A stretch of 64,000 nucleotides of DNA. Source: Paraburkholderia sediminicola. GTDB taxonomy: Bacteria; Pseudomonadota; Gammaproteobacteria; Burkholderiales; Burkholderiaceae. The stretch covers positions 248,001-312,000 of the forward strand of contig NZ_CADIKC010000008.1 of the NCBI RefSeq assembly GCF_902859805.1, given 5' to 3'. The notes below the pieces were generated by a model, which had not been told where the DNA came from, made no database searches, and saw only the letters and a program-made list of their open reading frames with translations. Shown one piece after another: positions 34,561 to 43,839 of the stretch. A program made the position numbers and the translations under genes. The stretch's first letter is position 1, and every line of letters begins with the position of its first letter.

Positions 34561-36042
34561 TCACGAATAGTTGATCACGAGTAGCTTGATTTCCGACATC
34601 TCGTCCATCGCGTACCGTGTGCCCTCACGGCCGGTGCCGGATTCCTTCCAGCCGCCAAAGGGCATGTTGTCGATGCGATAGATCGGCACGTCATTGATCA
34701 TCAGTCCGCCAACATCCCATCTTTCCAGCGCCAGGAACGCGCGCTGCAGGTCTCGCGTGAAGAGGCCGCCCTGCAAGCCATAGCGCGAATCGTTGGCACG
34801 CTCTACAGCTTCATCGAATGTGCGATAGCTGTTGAGCGTGAGTACAGGTCCGAAGATTTCCTCGTCCTCGACCAGCATGCCCCGCTGGGTATCCGCCAGC
34901 ACGGTCGGTTGCACGACTGCGCCGACACGCGGGCCGCCGGCCAGCAGACGCGCGCCACCGGTCAACGCGGCGTCTATCCACCCCTGAATGCGGATAGCCG
35001 ATTTCTCATCGATCACCGGACCCACGTCGATACCCTCTTCCATCGGATCGCCGACCTTGCACGCGCGGACCTTGTCGAGCAGCTTCGCCTCGAACTGGGC
35101 CCGTACGTTCTCGTGCACGAGAATGCGCTGCACGCCAATGCAATACTGCCCCCCGAACACCACGCCACCGCGAACGCAACGCGCCGCCGCGAGGTCCAGG
35201 TCCGCGTCTTCCGCCACGACCACCGTACCGTTGCCGCCAAGTTCAAGCGCGACTTTCTTGTGACCCGCGATCGATTTGATATGCCAGCCGACTTTTGCAC
35301 TGCCCGTGAAGGTCACCATGGCGAAGCGGTCGTCCCGGACCATCGACTCCGCAAGGGGAATACTGCAGTGACACACCTCCAGCGCACCCTCGGGCAGCCC
35401 CGCATCGCGCAAGACCTCCTGCAGCAGAAGGCTGGTAAGAGGTGTTTGCGGTGCAGGCTTCAGCACGACGGCATTGCCCACCGCAATCGCCGGCGCGACT
35501 TTGTGCAGGACAAGATTGAGCGGAAAATTGAAAGGCGAGATCGCCAGGATGAGGCCAATCGGAAAGCGCCTTGCAATACCCACACGACGGCGCATGTCCG
35601 CCAGTTTGTCGAGATCGAGACGGGACAATTCCGTAGCGCTGCCGCTGGCATCGGTGGTCTGATATTCGAAAACACCCGCGTCGACGTCGAGCGGCACTTC
35701 TTCACCATGACTGCGCCGCGCTTCCGCGGCCGCGTTACGCAAGTTGAAGATGCCACGCGAAACCTCGCCGCGCGCATCGTACAAGGGCTTGCCCGACTCG
35801 GCCGCGATCGTGCGCACGAATTCATCGCGCCGTGATTCGATCAGATCCGCCGCGCGTTGCAGAATATCCGCGCGTGCGAATCGAGGCAGTTGGCGCATGA
35901 TCTCGAACGCGGCTTGCGCACGTTCGATCGATCGCTCGACAGCCTCCGCATCAGCAATCGGCATATGGCCGACAACGGCGCCGTTATAGGGACTGCGCAC
36001 AGCGTCGGTGGGTTGGGTTTGTGTCTCAATGTCATATTTCAT
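34561..36042 (-). CDS. aldehyde dehydrogenase family protein
   Basis: 493 residues with AAGGAT before ATG 36042. Motifs: ILAISPFNFPLNLVLHKVAPAI, KPAPQTPL, FTGSAKVGWHIKS, VALELGGNGTVVV (Glu present) and VFGGQYCIGVQRILV (catalytic Cys). The family resembles semialdehyde dehydrogenases of the GAPN/phosphonoacetaldehyde type. It follows the aspartate dehydrogenase gene by 88 bp. A link to aspartate semialdehyde or malonate semialdehyde is plausible but not shown. Confidence 0.9.
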   Translation of the reverse strand: MKYDIETQTQPTDAVRSPYNGAVVGHMPIADAEAVERSIERAQAAFEIMRQLPRFARADILQRAADLIESRRDEFVRTIAAESGKPLYDARGEVSRGIFNLRNAAAEARRSHGEEVPLDVDAGVFEYQTTDASGSATELSRLDLDKLADMRRRVGIARRFPIGLILAISPFNFPLNLVLHKVAPAIAVGNAVVLKPAPQTPLTSLLLQEVLRDAGLPEGALEVCHCSIPLAESMVRDDRFAMVTFTGSAKVGWHIKSIAGHKKVALELGGNGTVVVAEDADLDLAAARCVRGGVVFGGQYCIGVQRILVHENVRAQFEAKLLDKVRACKVGDPMEEGIDVGPVIDEKSAIRIQGWIDAALTGGARLLAGGPRVGAVVQPTVLADTQRGMLVEDEEIFGPVLTLNSYRTFDEAVERANDSRYGLQGGLFTRDLQRAFLALERWDVGGLMINDVPIYRIDNMPFGGWKESGTGREGTRYAMDEMSEIKLLVINYS

Positions 36043-36130
36043 TTGGCATCCTTATCTATAATCGGTGTTCTTATTCTTGGCCACTCACTGCGAATCCGCA
36101 TGGGGCTCCGACGAGATGTGTTCTCGCCGG

Positions 36131-36934
36131 CTATGCGACGACCAGAGTCTGGTTGAGGTCTGCGATCGAACGCACGAGACTGCACGGCGCCAGCATCGAA
36201 GTTTTCGGGTTGCTCGGGAGGGTCTTGCCTGTGACTGCAATGTCGATGTGGCCAAAATCGCCTTCGGCCTTGATCCGGTGCGTGTTGCCGCTTGCAAGCG
36301 GATCGACATACAACACCACCCTGGTGCGATCGAAGCCGACGCCGGCCAGCGCTACCGCAGCGGCCACGTTGGCGTTCTGCGGAAAGAGGCGTGCCGCATC
36401 TCGCGCTGTACCTTCATAGATTGCGGTCGGCGTTTCGATGTCGTCGAGCGCAACCAGCGCTTCGGCAGGCGTGCCCCGCCAGGCGCCCGGCGCCTTGTGC
36501 GATTCATAGCGCACCTCGCGCAGTCCGGCGAACTTTGCAGCACCCAGCGCATCGAGCCCGCCCAGCGCCCCGGAAGGAATGCGCAGACGTGCCCCGGCAG
36601 CGGTTGCGCTATCGATCAATAGCGTCTCGAGCGTGGGATCCGCCAATGCACCGACCGAGGCAACGAGCATGTCGTGCCCTGCCGCGAGGACGGACGGCCC
36701 CAGGTTACGCAAAGCTTCGTGACCTGCGCACTCGACGACGAGGTCGAGTTCGCTATCGAGGAAATCGTCAACGTTATCGACAACCCGGGCGCCGGCGTCG
36801 AGCGCCCTGCGCGCGCCCTCGCGATGTGTGTCCCGTTCATAGACAGCCATGACACGGACGGCAGGTACGTACTGACTCAGCAAGTCATATAACAAGCTGC
36901 CGATGGCGCCGCATCCTATCAATCCAACATTCAT
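36131..36934 (-). CDS. nadX: L-aspartate dehydrogenase family protein
   Basis: 267 residues from ATG 36934, with GLIGCGAIGSLLYDLL as the NAD-binding motif at the N-terminus. The substrate motifs are those of aspartate dehydrogenase: PSGALGGLDALGAAK, FPQNANVAAAVALAGVGFDRTRVVL and NPKTSMLAPCS. The enzyme interconverts aspartate and oxaloacetate/iminoaspartate. No nadA or nadC gene is close, so a catabolic role with the following ALDH is more likely than NAD synthesis. It lies downstream of a LysR gene, separated by a small hairpin. Confidence 0.9.
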   Translation of the reverse strand: MNVGLIGCGAIGSLLYDLLSQYVPAVRVMAVYERDTHREGARRALDAGARVVDNVDDFLDSELDLVVECAGHEALRNLGPSVLAAGHDMLVASVGALADPTLETLLIDSATAAGARLRIPSGALGGLDALGAAKFAGLREVRYESHKAPGAWRGTPAEALVALDDIETPTAIYEGTARDAARLFPQNANVAAAVALAGVGFDRTRVVLYVDPLASGNTHRIKAEGDFGHIDIAVTGKTLPSNPKTSMLAPCSLVRSIADLNQTLVVA

Positions 36935-37026
36935 CCTATCCCTCACTCGGTTCGTGGTGCCCGGGCTCGGCCCCACGTGATGAATGCATTAGATGGGATA
37001 CAAATTTCCCCGGGAAGGTGCTCGAA

Positions 37027-37043
37027 GTGACGTCTACCGTCAC
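37027..37043 (-). terminator. short hairpin after the LysR gene
   Basis: Stem GTGACG/CGTCAC with a five-base loop, 27 bp past the stop codon of the LysR gene. Short and without a U-tract. Confidence 0.35.
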
Positions 37044-37069
37044 CAAAAGAGAACACTAGGGGTGGTTGG

Positions 37070-37978
37070 TCAGGGCAACTGGCGGCCTGTCCTGAGACGC
37101 CGGATCAGAAGGTCGAGGAAACGCTGTGCCGCGACCGGGAGTTGCCGCCCGCGAAAGCTGATCACGTCGATGGTCGCCGACCCGGAGTCGCGCTCGGCCA
37201 GCGGTACTGCCCGTAGCGAACCGTGAGCCGTCTCCTGCTCGAGGGTGAGCGGCGGCATAAAGCTGACAAGATCCGATTGTCTGACGAGGTTCTTGATAAC
37301 CTGCAGTGAGTTCGCTTCGATCGCAACCTGAAGCGCGATGTTCGCCCGTTCGGCGGCTTTTTCAATCAGATAGCGAATGCCGAATGTCCGCGCCGGCAAC
37401 GCAACTCTCACGTTACCCAATTCAGACATGGACACGGTTTTCCGGCCGGCAAGCGGATGCTCCGGCCGGCATATCATCTGCAACGGCTGGATTGAGCGGC
37501 CGTGAAGATTGACGTCGTCGCGATTGAGGACATTGAAGGCCATGCCAATCTCAGCGCGATGCTCGACGAGCGCGTCGACAATCTGTGCGGTTCCGCAGAC
37601 CTCGAGATGGACAGCAATACCCGGGTGGTCGCGCGAAAACTCCGTTATCAGGTCGGGCATGAAGCTATGGACGGCCGCTTCGACCAACGCGATCCGGACC
37701 ACGCCATGGCGCAATGAGCTCAGGTCGTCCATAGCAGCGTGCAACTGCTCGACGTGGCGCGAGTTGGCGTTCACGTAATCGAGCAATAGCTGGCCGGCTG
37801 CGGTTAGCGTCGCACCGCGCGGTGAGCGGTCGAACAACGCGGCGCCGAGTTCCTTTTCCAGATTGCTGATCTGTTTGCTGATCGCGCTGGGTGCGACAAA
37901 GAACGTCTCCGACGCATGCCTTAACGAACCCGTGCGCGCGACTTCGGCGAAATACCTGAGTGACTGGGGCTGGATCAC
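37070..37978 (-). CDS. LysR-family transcriptional regulator
   Basis: 302 residues if translation begins at GTG 37978; the frame is open further upstream but the added residues are unlike LysR proteins and no ATG is near. HTH: QPQSLRYFAEVARTGSLRHASETFFVAPSAISKQISNLEKELGAALFDRSPRGATL. The effector domain looks complete, ending near RFLDLLIRRLRTG. It is read in the same direction as the genes on either side, between the solute-binding protein and aspartate dehydrogenase, so it is a candidate regulator of the aspartate dehydrogenase-ALDH pair. Confidence 0.85.
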   Translation of the reverse strand: MIQPQSLRYFAEVARTGSLRHASETFFVAPSAISKQISNLEKELGAALFDRSPRGATLTAAGQLLLDYVNANSRHVEQLHAAMDDLSSLRHGVVRIALVEAAVHSFMPDLITEFSRDHPGIAVHLEVCGTAQIVDALVEHRAEIGMAFNVLNRDDVNLHGRSIQPLQMICRPEHPLAGRKTVSMSELGNVRVALPARTFGIRYLIEKAAERANIALQVAIEANSLQVIKNLVRQSDLVSFMPPLTLEQETAHGSLRAVPLAERDSGSATIDVISFRGRQLPVAAQRFLDLLIRRLRTGRQLP

Positions 37979-38111
37979 GATGTCATGTCGGTGCAGCGGA
38001 TCGTCGGGCCGGCGCGTGGTGTCATCGGCACAGGGAGATTCTGTGCCGGCGGTGTGGCGACCAGGCGTTGCACGGGCGTCCGCCGACGCCCGGCAGGGTG
38101 GATCATTCCGC

Positions 38112-38828
38112 TCAGGTTGCGCTGACGCTGTCGAGTTCCGTCTGCGTGAGACCAAACTTTGCCATGCGGGCACGGTGATCAGCGGAACCAAGGTACTTGC
38201 GAAGCTGCTCGTTCACCGCCTGCAGAAGCTCAGGATTGCCCTTGCTGAACGAGAACGCGCCCACAGGTGCTCTGCCATCCTTGCTAGTTTCGTGCGCCAC
38301 CACTTCCAGTTCCTGATTAGCACTGGCAAGGACACGGCTGCCAACCGCCGTGCTCGCGTAGGCGTCGATCTTTCCTGCGAGCAGCGCGTCGATCGCTTCG
38401 GTCTGGCCTTTGAACGCCACGATCTGGCCATTGCTCACGCCGGCCGACTTTGCAGAGTCGAGCTGAACCGTCCCGGCGACGATTCCAAGCCGCGCGTCGG
38501 TGCGCGCCGCGACGGCCCCGTAGCTCGTGAGCGCTTTCGGATTGCCCTGGCGAAGCAGGAAGCCGTCGCCCAGCGCCCAGACCGGCACGCTGAACGCAAC
38601 GCGCTCGGCGCGCTCAGCGGTCACGAAAATGGGCACGTTCATGTCCCAACGGCCTTCCTGCACGCCAGGCAGAAGTTCTTCGAACGAGGTCAACTGATGT
38701 TCGATGGAGGTCACACCTATCGCCCGAAGCACTACCTCGGCCAGCTCGATGTCGGCACCCGTCGCCGAATGATCTTCACCCGTCCAATAGAACGGCGGTT
38801 CCTCGAGATATGCGATTCTTACTTTCAT
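38112..38828 (-). CDS. family 3 solute-binding-type protein lacking a signal peptide
   Basis: 238 residues from ATG 38828, with GGAG eight bases upstream (an ATG 15 bp earlier has no ribosome site). The fold is that of polar amino acid binding proteins: RIAYLEEPPFYWTGEDHSATGADIELAEVVLRAIG, then FVTAERAERVAFSVPVWALGDGFLL and TVQLDSAKSAG. No export signal exists from either start, so it is predicted to be cytosolic. It follows the FAH-family gene by 59 bp. Either it senses or sequesters a metabolite, or it is an SBP-fold enzyme, as cyclohexadienyl dehydratases are. Confidence 0.8.
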   Translation of the reverse strand: MKVRIAYLEEPPFYWTGEDHSATGADIELAEVVLRAIGVTSIEHQLTSFEELLPGVQEGRWDMNVPIFVTAERAERVAFSVPVWALGDGFLLRQGNPKALTSYGAVAARTDARLGIVAGTVQLDSAKSAGVSNGQIVAFKGQTEAIDALLAGKIDAYASTAVGSRVLASANQELEVVAHETSKDGRAPVGAFSFSKGNPELLQAVNEQLRKYLGSADHRARMAKFGLTQTELDSVSAT

Positions 38829-38887
38829 AGCCGTGCTCCACATGTCCAGCAGTTAAGATTCCGGTCGCCTGCCCTTGGGGCGGCGAT

Positions 38888-39748
38888 TCATTTGTGCATC
38901 GACGACACGGCTGCCTGAACTGCGCAGCGCTGTGAACCGAGTCCCTCGATTCCGCAAGTGACGGTGTCGCCTTCCTTCAGATAGTCTGGCTCTGCCTTGT
39001 TGTACGCAACGCCTTGAGGCGTCCCAGTCAGGATAAGATCGCCAGGTAACAAGGTCATGAATTCACTTAGATGGGCAATGATCTCGCTGACGGAAAACAC
39101 CAACCTGCTGGTACGGCTTTCCTGCCGGGGCACATCATTTTTTCGCAGCCAGATCCCGAGATCGAGCGACGCGGAAAGCTCGTCCAGCGTGACCAGCCAG
39201 GGCCCGAGCGGAGCGAAGGTATCCGCGCTTTTCGCCTTGCTCCATTGCCCTCCGCGCTCGAACTGCCAATGCCGGTCGGTGACGTCGTTGGCAACTGCGA
39301 CGCCAGCGATGAACGACGCGGCCTCCTCGGGGCGAACGTTGCGCACCACGCCGCCCACGACCACCGCGAGTTCGACTTCCCAGTCGACCGCCCTGGCCGT
39401 CGCTGGAATGATGATTGAATCAAATGGCCCGCTCAGCGCGGTCGGAGACTTGAAGAACACGAGCGGCTCCCGCGGCAACTCGAAGCCGGTTTCTTCGGCG
39501 TGATCTGCGTAGTTCAACCCCACGCATACGATTTTGCCGGGCGCTGCGATTGGACTACCCAGGCGGGAGGCTGCAGGCGCTTCCGGTAGCTGCGAAAAAT
39601 CAGCCCGCGATATCTCGCTCAAGGAGCCTGCCTCCAACGCGTTCCCCGACCAGTCGCGGACCAGGCTGCTGGCGTCGCGCACCGTTCCGGAGGCGTCAAG
39701 AATACCTGGCCGCTCGTTACCACGCGGACCAAATCGAACAAGTTTCAT
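38888..39748 (-). CDS. fumarylacetoacetate hydrolase family protein
   Basis: 286 residues after AGGGA. The C-terminal FAH domain starts about residue 70 (IVCVGLNYADHAEETG). Metal ligands are visible in DWEVELAVVVG (two Glu) and ANDVTDRHWQ (Asp), with the loop GQWSKAKSADTFAPLGPWLV and LLPGDLILTGTPQGVA. The family cleaves C-C bonds of diketo acids, or hydrates or decarboxylates oxo acids. It is read after the aminotransferase with a 28-bp gap, so it may act on a keto acid that enzyme makes. Confidence 0.9.
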   Translation of the reverse strand: MKLVRFGPRGNERPGILDASGTVRDASSLVRDWSGNALEAGSLSEISRADFSQLPEAPAASRLGSPIAAPGKIVCVGLNYADHAEETGFELPREPLVFFKSPTALSGPFDSIIIPATARAVDWEVELAVVVGGVVRNVRPEEAASFIAGVAVANDVTDRHWQFERGGQWSKAKSADTFAPLGPWLVTLDELSASLDLGIWLRKNDVPRQESRTSRLVFSVSEIIAHLSEFMTLLPGDLILTGTPQGVAYNKAEPDYLKEGDTVTCGIEGLGSQRCAVQAAVSSMHK

Positions 39749-39776
39749 CGTGATGTTTCCCTGCTATGCCGACACG

Positions 39777-40976
39777 TCATGCCGTAGCGGCGTCCATGAC
39801 CGTTGAAAGTGCCGACAGCGCCGGTCCGAGACGTACAGGCGGCAGGTAGCCAAAGCCCAGCCGGAATACACGGCTGCTTTCGCCAAACCACGCGCCGGAC
39901 GCCAACTGCAAATCATGGCCCGGCAGCAGATCCCAGAAACGCGCGACAGCAACGTCGTCGAATGCATCGGCGCGCAGGCGCAAGCAGCATAACGCGCCGG
40001 CATCAGGGCGCACCCACTCGATGCGCTCGTGCTCGCTCTCGCACCAATGCGCCAGTTCCTCAAGCGCAGCGGCGAGCAAGCGGCGTCGCGGTGCGAGCAC
40101 GCCTTCCCTGTTGCGCAGAAGCGCTGTGGCGAGCGTCTCGTCAAGAACCGACCCCGAGATCACGGTATTCATTTTGGCGACGGCCAGACGCTCGCGCAGA
40201 TCCGCGTCCGCCACCGTGAGCCAACCTGTGCGCAAGCCCGGCGCGCCGAGCGCCTTCGACACGGACGCGCCAGTCACGATACGGGGATCGAGTCCCGCGA
40301 AACTCTCGAGCGCCGCACGGTCGCCGTAGGTGGCTTCCCGATAGGTCTCGTCGATGAAAAGTATCGCGTCCGGGGACCGCTTTTCCATCAAGACGAGGAG
40401 CTTCTCGACGTCGGCACTGGACGTCTGGATGCCGGCCGGATTCTGTGGCGAAGCGATGCTAATCAGCTTCGTTTTCGGCGACAGACTCGCCTCGATCTGG
40501 TCCAGGTCCAGCCGATAGCCATGCTCGAATGACAGCTTGATCTCGCGGACGCTAACGCCGGCGCCGAGAAGGCAATCACGGCTCGGCGGAAAGCACGGTG
40601 TCGCGAGGACAGCCTCGTCGCCCGACCGGCAGACTTCGAAAGCGAGAAGAAACAGACCGAGCGCGGTACCTTGCGTCGTGATGATCTGCTCCGCTGGAAC
40701 CTTGCAGCCCTCGGCAATTGCCTCGCGAAGCACGACCGAACCGGCGGAGGTGCCATAGCCGAGCTTCAGATTGCGGATATCCTCGAGACCCGGCAGAGAC
40801 AGGAGTTCGCCGAGCGTCAGGTCCTGCGACGTGCTCTCCGCCAGGTTGAACGGCCGGTTCACATTGAGAAGTGAAATGATCTCGTTGCGAGGAAATCGCC
40901 CGCGCCACGGCTGGGGAGTCGATTCGCTGAGGCCGGCCTGTTGTCGTTCGTCGGCGTTCCGTTGAATACCCTGCAT
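39777..40976 (-). CDS. class I/II PLP-dependent aminotransferase
   Basis: 399 residues from ATG 40976 (AAGG eight bases before); ATG 40991 is an alternative without a ribosome site. Motifs: LKLGYGTSAGSVVLREAIAE, ITTQGTALGLFLLAF, SPQNPAGIQ, FIDETYREATYG and the PLP lysine in GASVSKALGAPGLRTGWL. It removes the amino group from an amino acid or similar amine. It is the first gene of a minus-strand operon with the FAH and solute-binding-type genes and is divergent from the MocR gene; its promoter carries the MocR-type direct repeats. Confidence 0.88.
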   Translation of the reverse strand: MQGIQRNADERQQAGLSESTPQPWRGRFPRNEIISLLNVNRPFNLAESTSQDLTLGELLSLPGLEDIRNLKLGYGTSAGSVVLREAIAEGCKVPAEQIITTQGTALGLFLLAFEVCRSGDEAVLATPCFPPSRDCLLGAGVSVREIKLSFEHGYRLDLDQIEASLSPKTKLISIASPQNPAGIQTSSADVEKLLVLMEKRSPDAILFIDETYREATYGDRAALESFAGLDPRIVTGASVSKALGAPGLRTGWLTVADADLRERLAVAKMNTVISGSVLDETLATALLRNREGVLAPRRRLLAAALEELAHWCESEHERIEWVRPDAGALCCLRLRADAFDDVAVARFWDLLPGHDLQLASGAWFGESSRVFRLGFGYLPPVRLGPALSALSTVMDAATA

Positions 40977-41117
40977 GCTTTTGCCTTGCATTTGCTGTGA
41001 ATTGATTGTCAGACGAACCGTTTTGCGATCAGCCAGACAGCCGTTCCAGCGCGGCCCTGACAGCAGTTAGCGCTGTGCGCAGCACCCCGGCTCCTTCAGA
41101 CGCGATCGCAACGCCTG

Positions 41118-41181
41118 CATCGTAGCGCCCGCCCGCCGACCATAACAGTCACAATTTTCCGCAAAATGGACCATCACAATT
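41118..41181 (-). promoter_or_regulatory. MocR-type promoter element C2 (aminotransferase/MocR)
   Basis: On the minus strand: AATTGTGATGG and AATTGTGACTG as direct repeats 25 bp apart, then TGTTAT, a 17-bp spacer and TACGAT in GCGCTACGATG. It matches element C1 at 33090-33153 in sequence and in every spacing. It is placed to activate the aminotransferase operon and to influence the divergent MocR gene. Confidence 0.7.
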
Positions 41182-41251
41182 CCTCTTGGCGAGCGGGAGC
41201 GCCGGGTCGATAATCGTGGATTACACCGATTACACCGTTACGAGCCCTGCC

Positions 41252-42691
41252 ATGGACATGGACACGCCCACTCCGTACCGCTATGAGCGCCTGGCCGAGC
41301 TGATTGTCGGCATGATCGACAATGGCGCGCTCGCGGCGGGCACGCGTCTGCCTTCCGTGCGCGCCGTCAGCGAACAGCACAGCATCAGCATCTCCACGGT
41401 GTTACAGGCGTATCGCCTGCTCGAGGATCGCGGCATCCTCGTCGCGCGGCCGCAGTCAGGCTTTTACGTCGCGGGATCGCGCCGTGGCGCACTTGCGTTG
41501 CCTTCGGTCTCGCGGCCGCGCGCGAAGGCGTCGACGGTGTCGATCAGCGGCGCCGTCGCGGGACTACTCGAGCACGTATCGAACCCTACGCTGGTGCCGC
41601 TCGGCTGCGCCGTACCCGACGCGGCGCTGCTGCAGTCGAAGCGGCTCGACCTCGCGCTCGCGCGTGCCGCACGTCAACACGGCACGCGCTATAACATCTA
41701 TTGCGCACCGCAAGGCGACCCGCGCCTGCGCCGCGAAATCGCGAAACGGGCGATGCACTTCGGACACGCACTGTCGCCCGACGACCTGCTCATCACCAAC
41801 GGCTGCACCGAAGCATTGACGCTCGCGCTGACCGCAGTCGCGAAGCGCGGTGATTCGATCGCGATCGAATCACCTACTTACTTTGGCCTCCTCCATACTC
41901 TCGAAGTGCTGGGCCTGAAGGCGTTCGAGCTGCCCACCGACCCGACGCGCGGCATCGACGTCGACGCGCTCGCCCGTCTGCTCGATACGGAACCGGTGGC
42001 CGCCTGCGTACTGTCTTCGAATTTCAACAACCCGCTAGGCTGCGCGATGGCCGAAGCCGACAAGCGCTCGCTCCTTGCGCTGCTCGCACGGCATGCCGTG
42101 CCGCTGATCGAAGACGACGTCTACGGCGACATCCACTTCGGTCGCGAGCGGCCCAAACCGTTCATCGCGCTCGACGGCGGAGCCAACACGATCTACTGCA
42201 GCTCGTTTTCGAAAAGCCTTGCACCCGGGTATCGGGTCGGCTGGATTGTGGCGGGCGCCTATGCGCAGCAGGTGATGGAACGCAAGCTGGCGTTCAGCCT
42301 TTGCTGCCCTGTCCTGCCTCAAGTTGCGCTCGCCGATTTTCTGGAGAGCGGCGCATACGATGCACACTTGCGTGGCGTGCGGCGCATCTTCGAAGAGAAT
42401 CTCGGGCGCATGACGCGTGCGATCGAGACCAGCTTCCCGGCCGACACGAAGGTAAGCCGGCCGGCTGGCGGCTTCATGCTCTGGCTGGAACTGCCAAGGC
42501 GCTTCGACTCGCGCGCGCTCTTCGACGAAGCGCTCGAACAAGGCATTTGCTTCGCGCCCGGTGACGTCTTCTCCGCAAGCCGGCGCTTTCGCAATTGCCT
42601 CCGGCTGAGCGCCGGGCATGCGTGGGACCATCGCATCGAGGACGGCGTCCGCCGGCTCGGCCAGCTCGCGCACGCGCTGCTCGATGGTTGA
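41252..42691 (+). CDS. MocR-type PLP-binding regulator (GntR HTH + aminotransferase-like)
   Basis: 479 residues from ATG 41252; an upstream TTG would add 22 residues. Residues about 8-75 are a GntR winged helix (YERLAELIVGMIDNGALAAGTRLPSVRAVSEQHSISISTVLQAYRLLEDRGILVARPQSGFYV). The rest is a fold-type I aminotransferase domain with NFNNPLGCAM, IEDDVYGDIHFG and the PLP lysine in SSFSKSLAPGYRVGW. MocR proteins bind direct repeats and respond to an amine or PLP-derived ligand. Two matching repeat elements, one here and one at 33090-33153, predict that it controls the aminotransferase and PhzF operons together. Confidence 0.93.
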   Translation: MDMDTPTPYRYERLAELIVGMIDNGALAAGTRLPSVRAVSEQHSISISTVLQAYRLLEDRGILVARPQSGFYVAGSRRGALALPSVSRPRAKASTVSISGAVAGLLEHVSNPTLVPLGCAVPDAALLQSKRLDLALARAARQHGTRYNIYCAPQGDPRLRREIAKRAMHFGHALSPDDLLITNGCTEALTLALTAVAKRGDSIAIESPTYFGLLHTLEVLGLKAFELPTDPTRGIDVDALARLLDTEPVAACVLSSNFNNPLGCAMAEADKRSLLALLARHAVPLIEDDVYGDIHFGRERPKPFIALDGGANTIYCSSFSKSLAPGYRVGWIVAGAYAQQVMERKLAFSLCCPVLPQVALADFLESGAYDAHLRGVRRIFEENLGRMTRAIETSFPADTKVSRPAGGFMLWLELPRRFDSRALFDEALEQGICFAPGDVFSASRRFRNCLRLSAGHAWDHRIEDGVRRLGQLAHALLDG

Positions 42692-42727
42692 ACGCCCCGG
42701 GTGCCCTGGGTGCGTGGACACCCAAAC

Positions 42728-43621
42728 TCATTTCTCCCGTGCATCGCTCGCGCAATGCTCCATCACTTCGAAGAGCGCCCGTTTTGCCGGGCTATCGAGC
42801 CGCGTGTAGGCAAGACCAATACCGGTACGGTGATCAGGAAGATCGAGCGGACGCGCCACGACCTTCGGCGGCAAAGCCAGCGCCGCCGCTGCCGGAATGA
42901 CGCCAATGCCGAGCCCTGCCGCCACCAGCGCCAGCATGGTCGGGAATTCGCCCAGTTCCTGAGCGATGTCGAGCACCGCGCCCCGCTGTGTCAGCGCGAC
43001 GAGCATCTCGTCGTAAAAGCCGGGCGCATATCGCCGCGAGAGCACGAAAGCGGGCGAGCCGCTCAGATCAGTCGGATGAATCAGGGGCTTTGCGGCTAGC
43101 GCGTGATCTTCGGGCACCGCCACCACGAACGATTCTTCGAGCACGATGCGCGTTTCGAGTCCTGAGCCGCTCACTGGCATGCGTAGCAGGCCGAAGTCGA
43201 GCTTGTTGTCATGCAGGGCGGCAATCTGGTCCGGCGTCGGCAGGTCCTTCAACTCCAGCGTGATAAGCGGATAGCGCGCGTGCATGCTGCGGATCAGGTC
43301 GGGCAGTAGCTTCGGCAGAACCGACGACACGAACGCAATGCGCAGCACGCCAATCTCGCCGCGCGCGGAAAGCCTCGCGGTCTGCTCCGCGCGCTTCGCC
43401 TGATGAAGTGTGGCGCGCGCTTCGGGCAGAAAGAGCCGACCGGTGTCGCTCAACGCGACATTGTGCCGGTCACGCTCGAAGAGCCGCACCTCCAGTTCTT
43501 CTTCGAGTGCCTTGATCTGCATGCTCAGCGCAGGCTGCACGATACAGAGGCGCTGCGCCGCACGGCCAAAATGCAGCTCTTCAGCCAGCGCCACGAAGGC
43601 GCGCAGGTGCTTCAATTCCAT
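42728..43621 (-). CDS. LysR-family transcriptional regulator
   Basis: 297 residues from ATG 43621. HTH: MELKHLRAFVALAEELHFGRAAQRLCIVQPALSMQIKALEEELEVRLFERDRHNVALSDTG, of the CatR/BenM-like subgroup. The effector domain has the usual length. It is divergent from the beta-propeller gene; ATCA-N7-TGAT in the gap is a textbook LysR box. It probably controls the plus-strand genes for the secreted beta-propeller, the AroE-like protein and the MHS transporter. Confidence 0.92.
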   Translation of the reverse strand: MELKHLRAFVALAEELHFGRAAQRLCIVQPALSMQIKALEEELEVRLFERDRHNVALSDTGRLFLPEARATLHQAKRAEQTARLSARGEIGVLRIAFVSSVLPKLLPDLIRSMHARYPLITLELKDLPTPDQIAALHDNKLDFGLLRMPVSGSGLETRIVLEESFVVAVPEDHALAAKPLIHPTDLSGSPAFVLSRRYAPGFYDEMLVALTQRGAVLDIAQELGEFPTMLALVAAGLGIGVIPAAAALALPPKVVARPLDLPDHRTGIGLAYTRLDSPAKRALFEVMEHCASDAREK

Positions 43622-43649
43622 GGTGTCTCTCCGCAAGCGGGCGCTTGTC

Positions 43650-43664
43650 ATCACGAATCATGAT
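43650..43664. promoter_or_regulatory. LysR box ATCA-N7-TGAT
   Basis: A perfect dyad with T-N11-A geometry, 29 bp from the LysR start and about 175 bp from the plus-strand beta-propeller gene. It fits autoregulation plus divergent control. Confidence 0.6.
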
Positions 43665-43839
43665 AACAACGTCATGAAAGACTATTGGCGCGTTGGCTGC
43701 ACTTGCGTTGAACTGGTGGGCATTCGAGGCAACCGGGGCGCATCATTGGATGCGCGGCGGCAGCCTGAGAGCCTTAAGGCCTGAGAGACGCCGTCCACCA
43801 CGGCAGCACGCCACAAAACACAAGATCGGAGACATCGAC

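Noticed and set aside
36983..36990. AATGCATT palindrome upstream of the aspartate dehydrogenase gene
   Set aside because: An 8-bp palindrome alone is too weak to call a LysR site.
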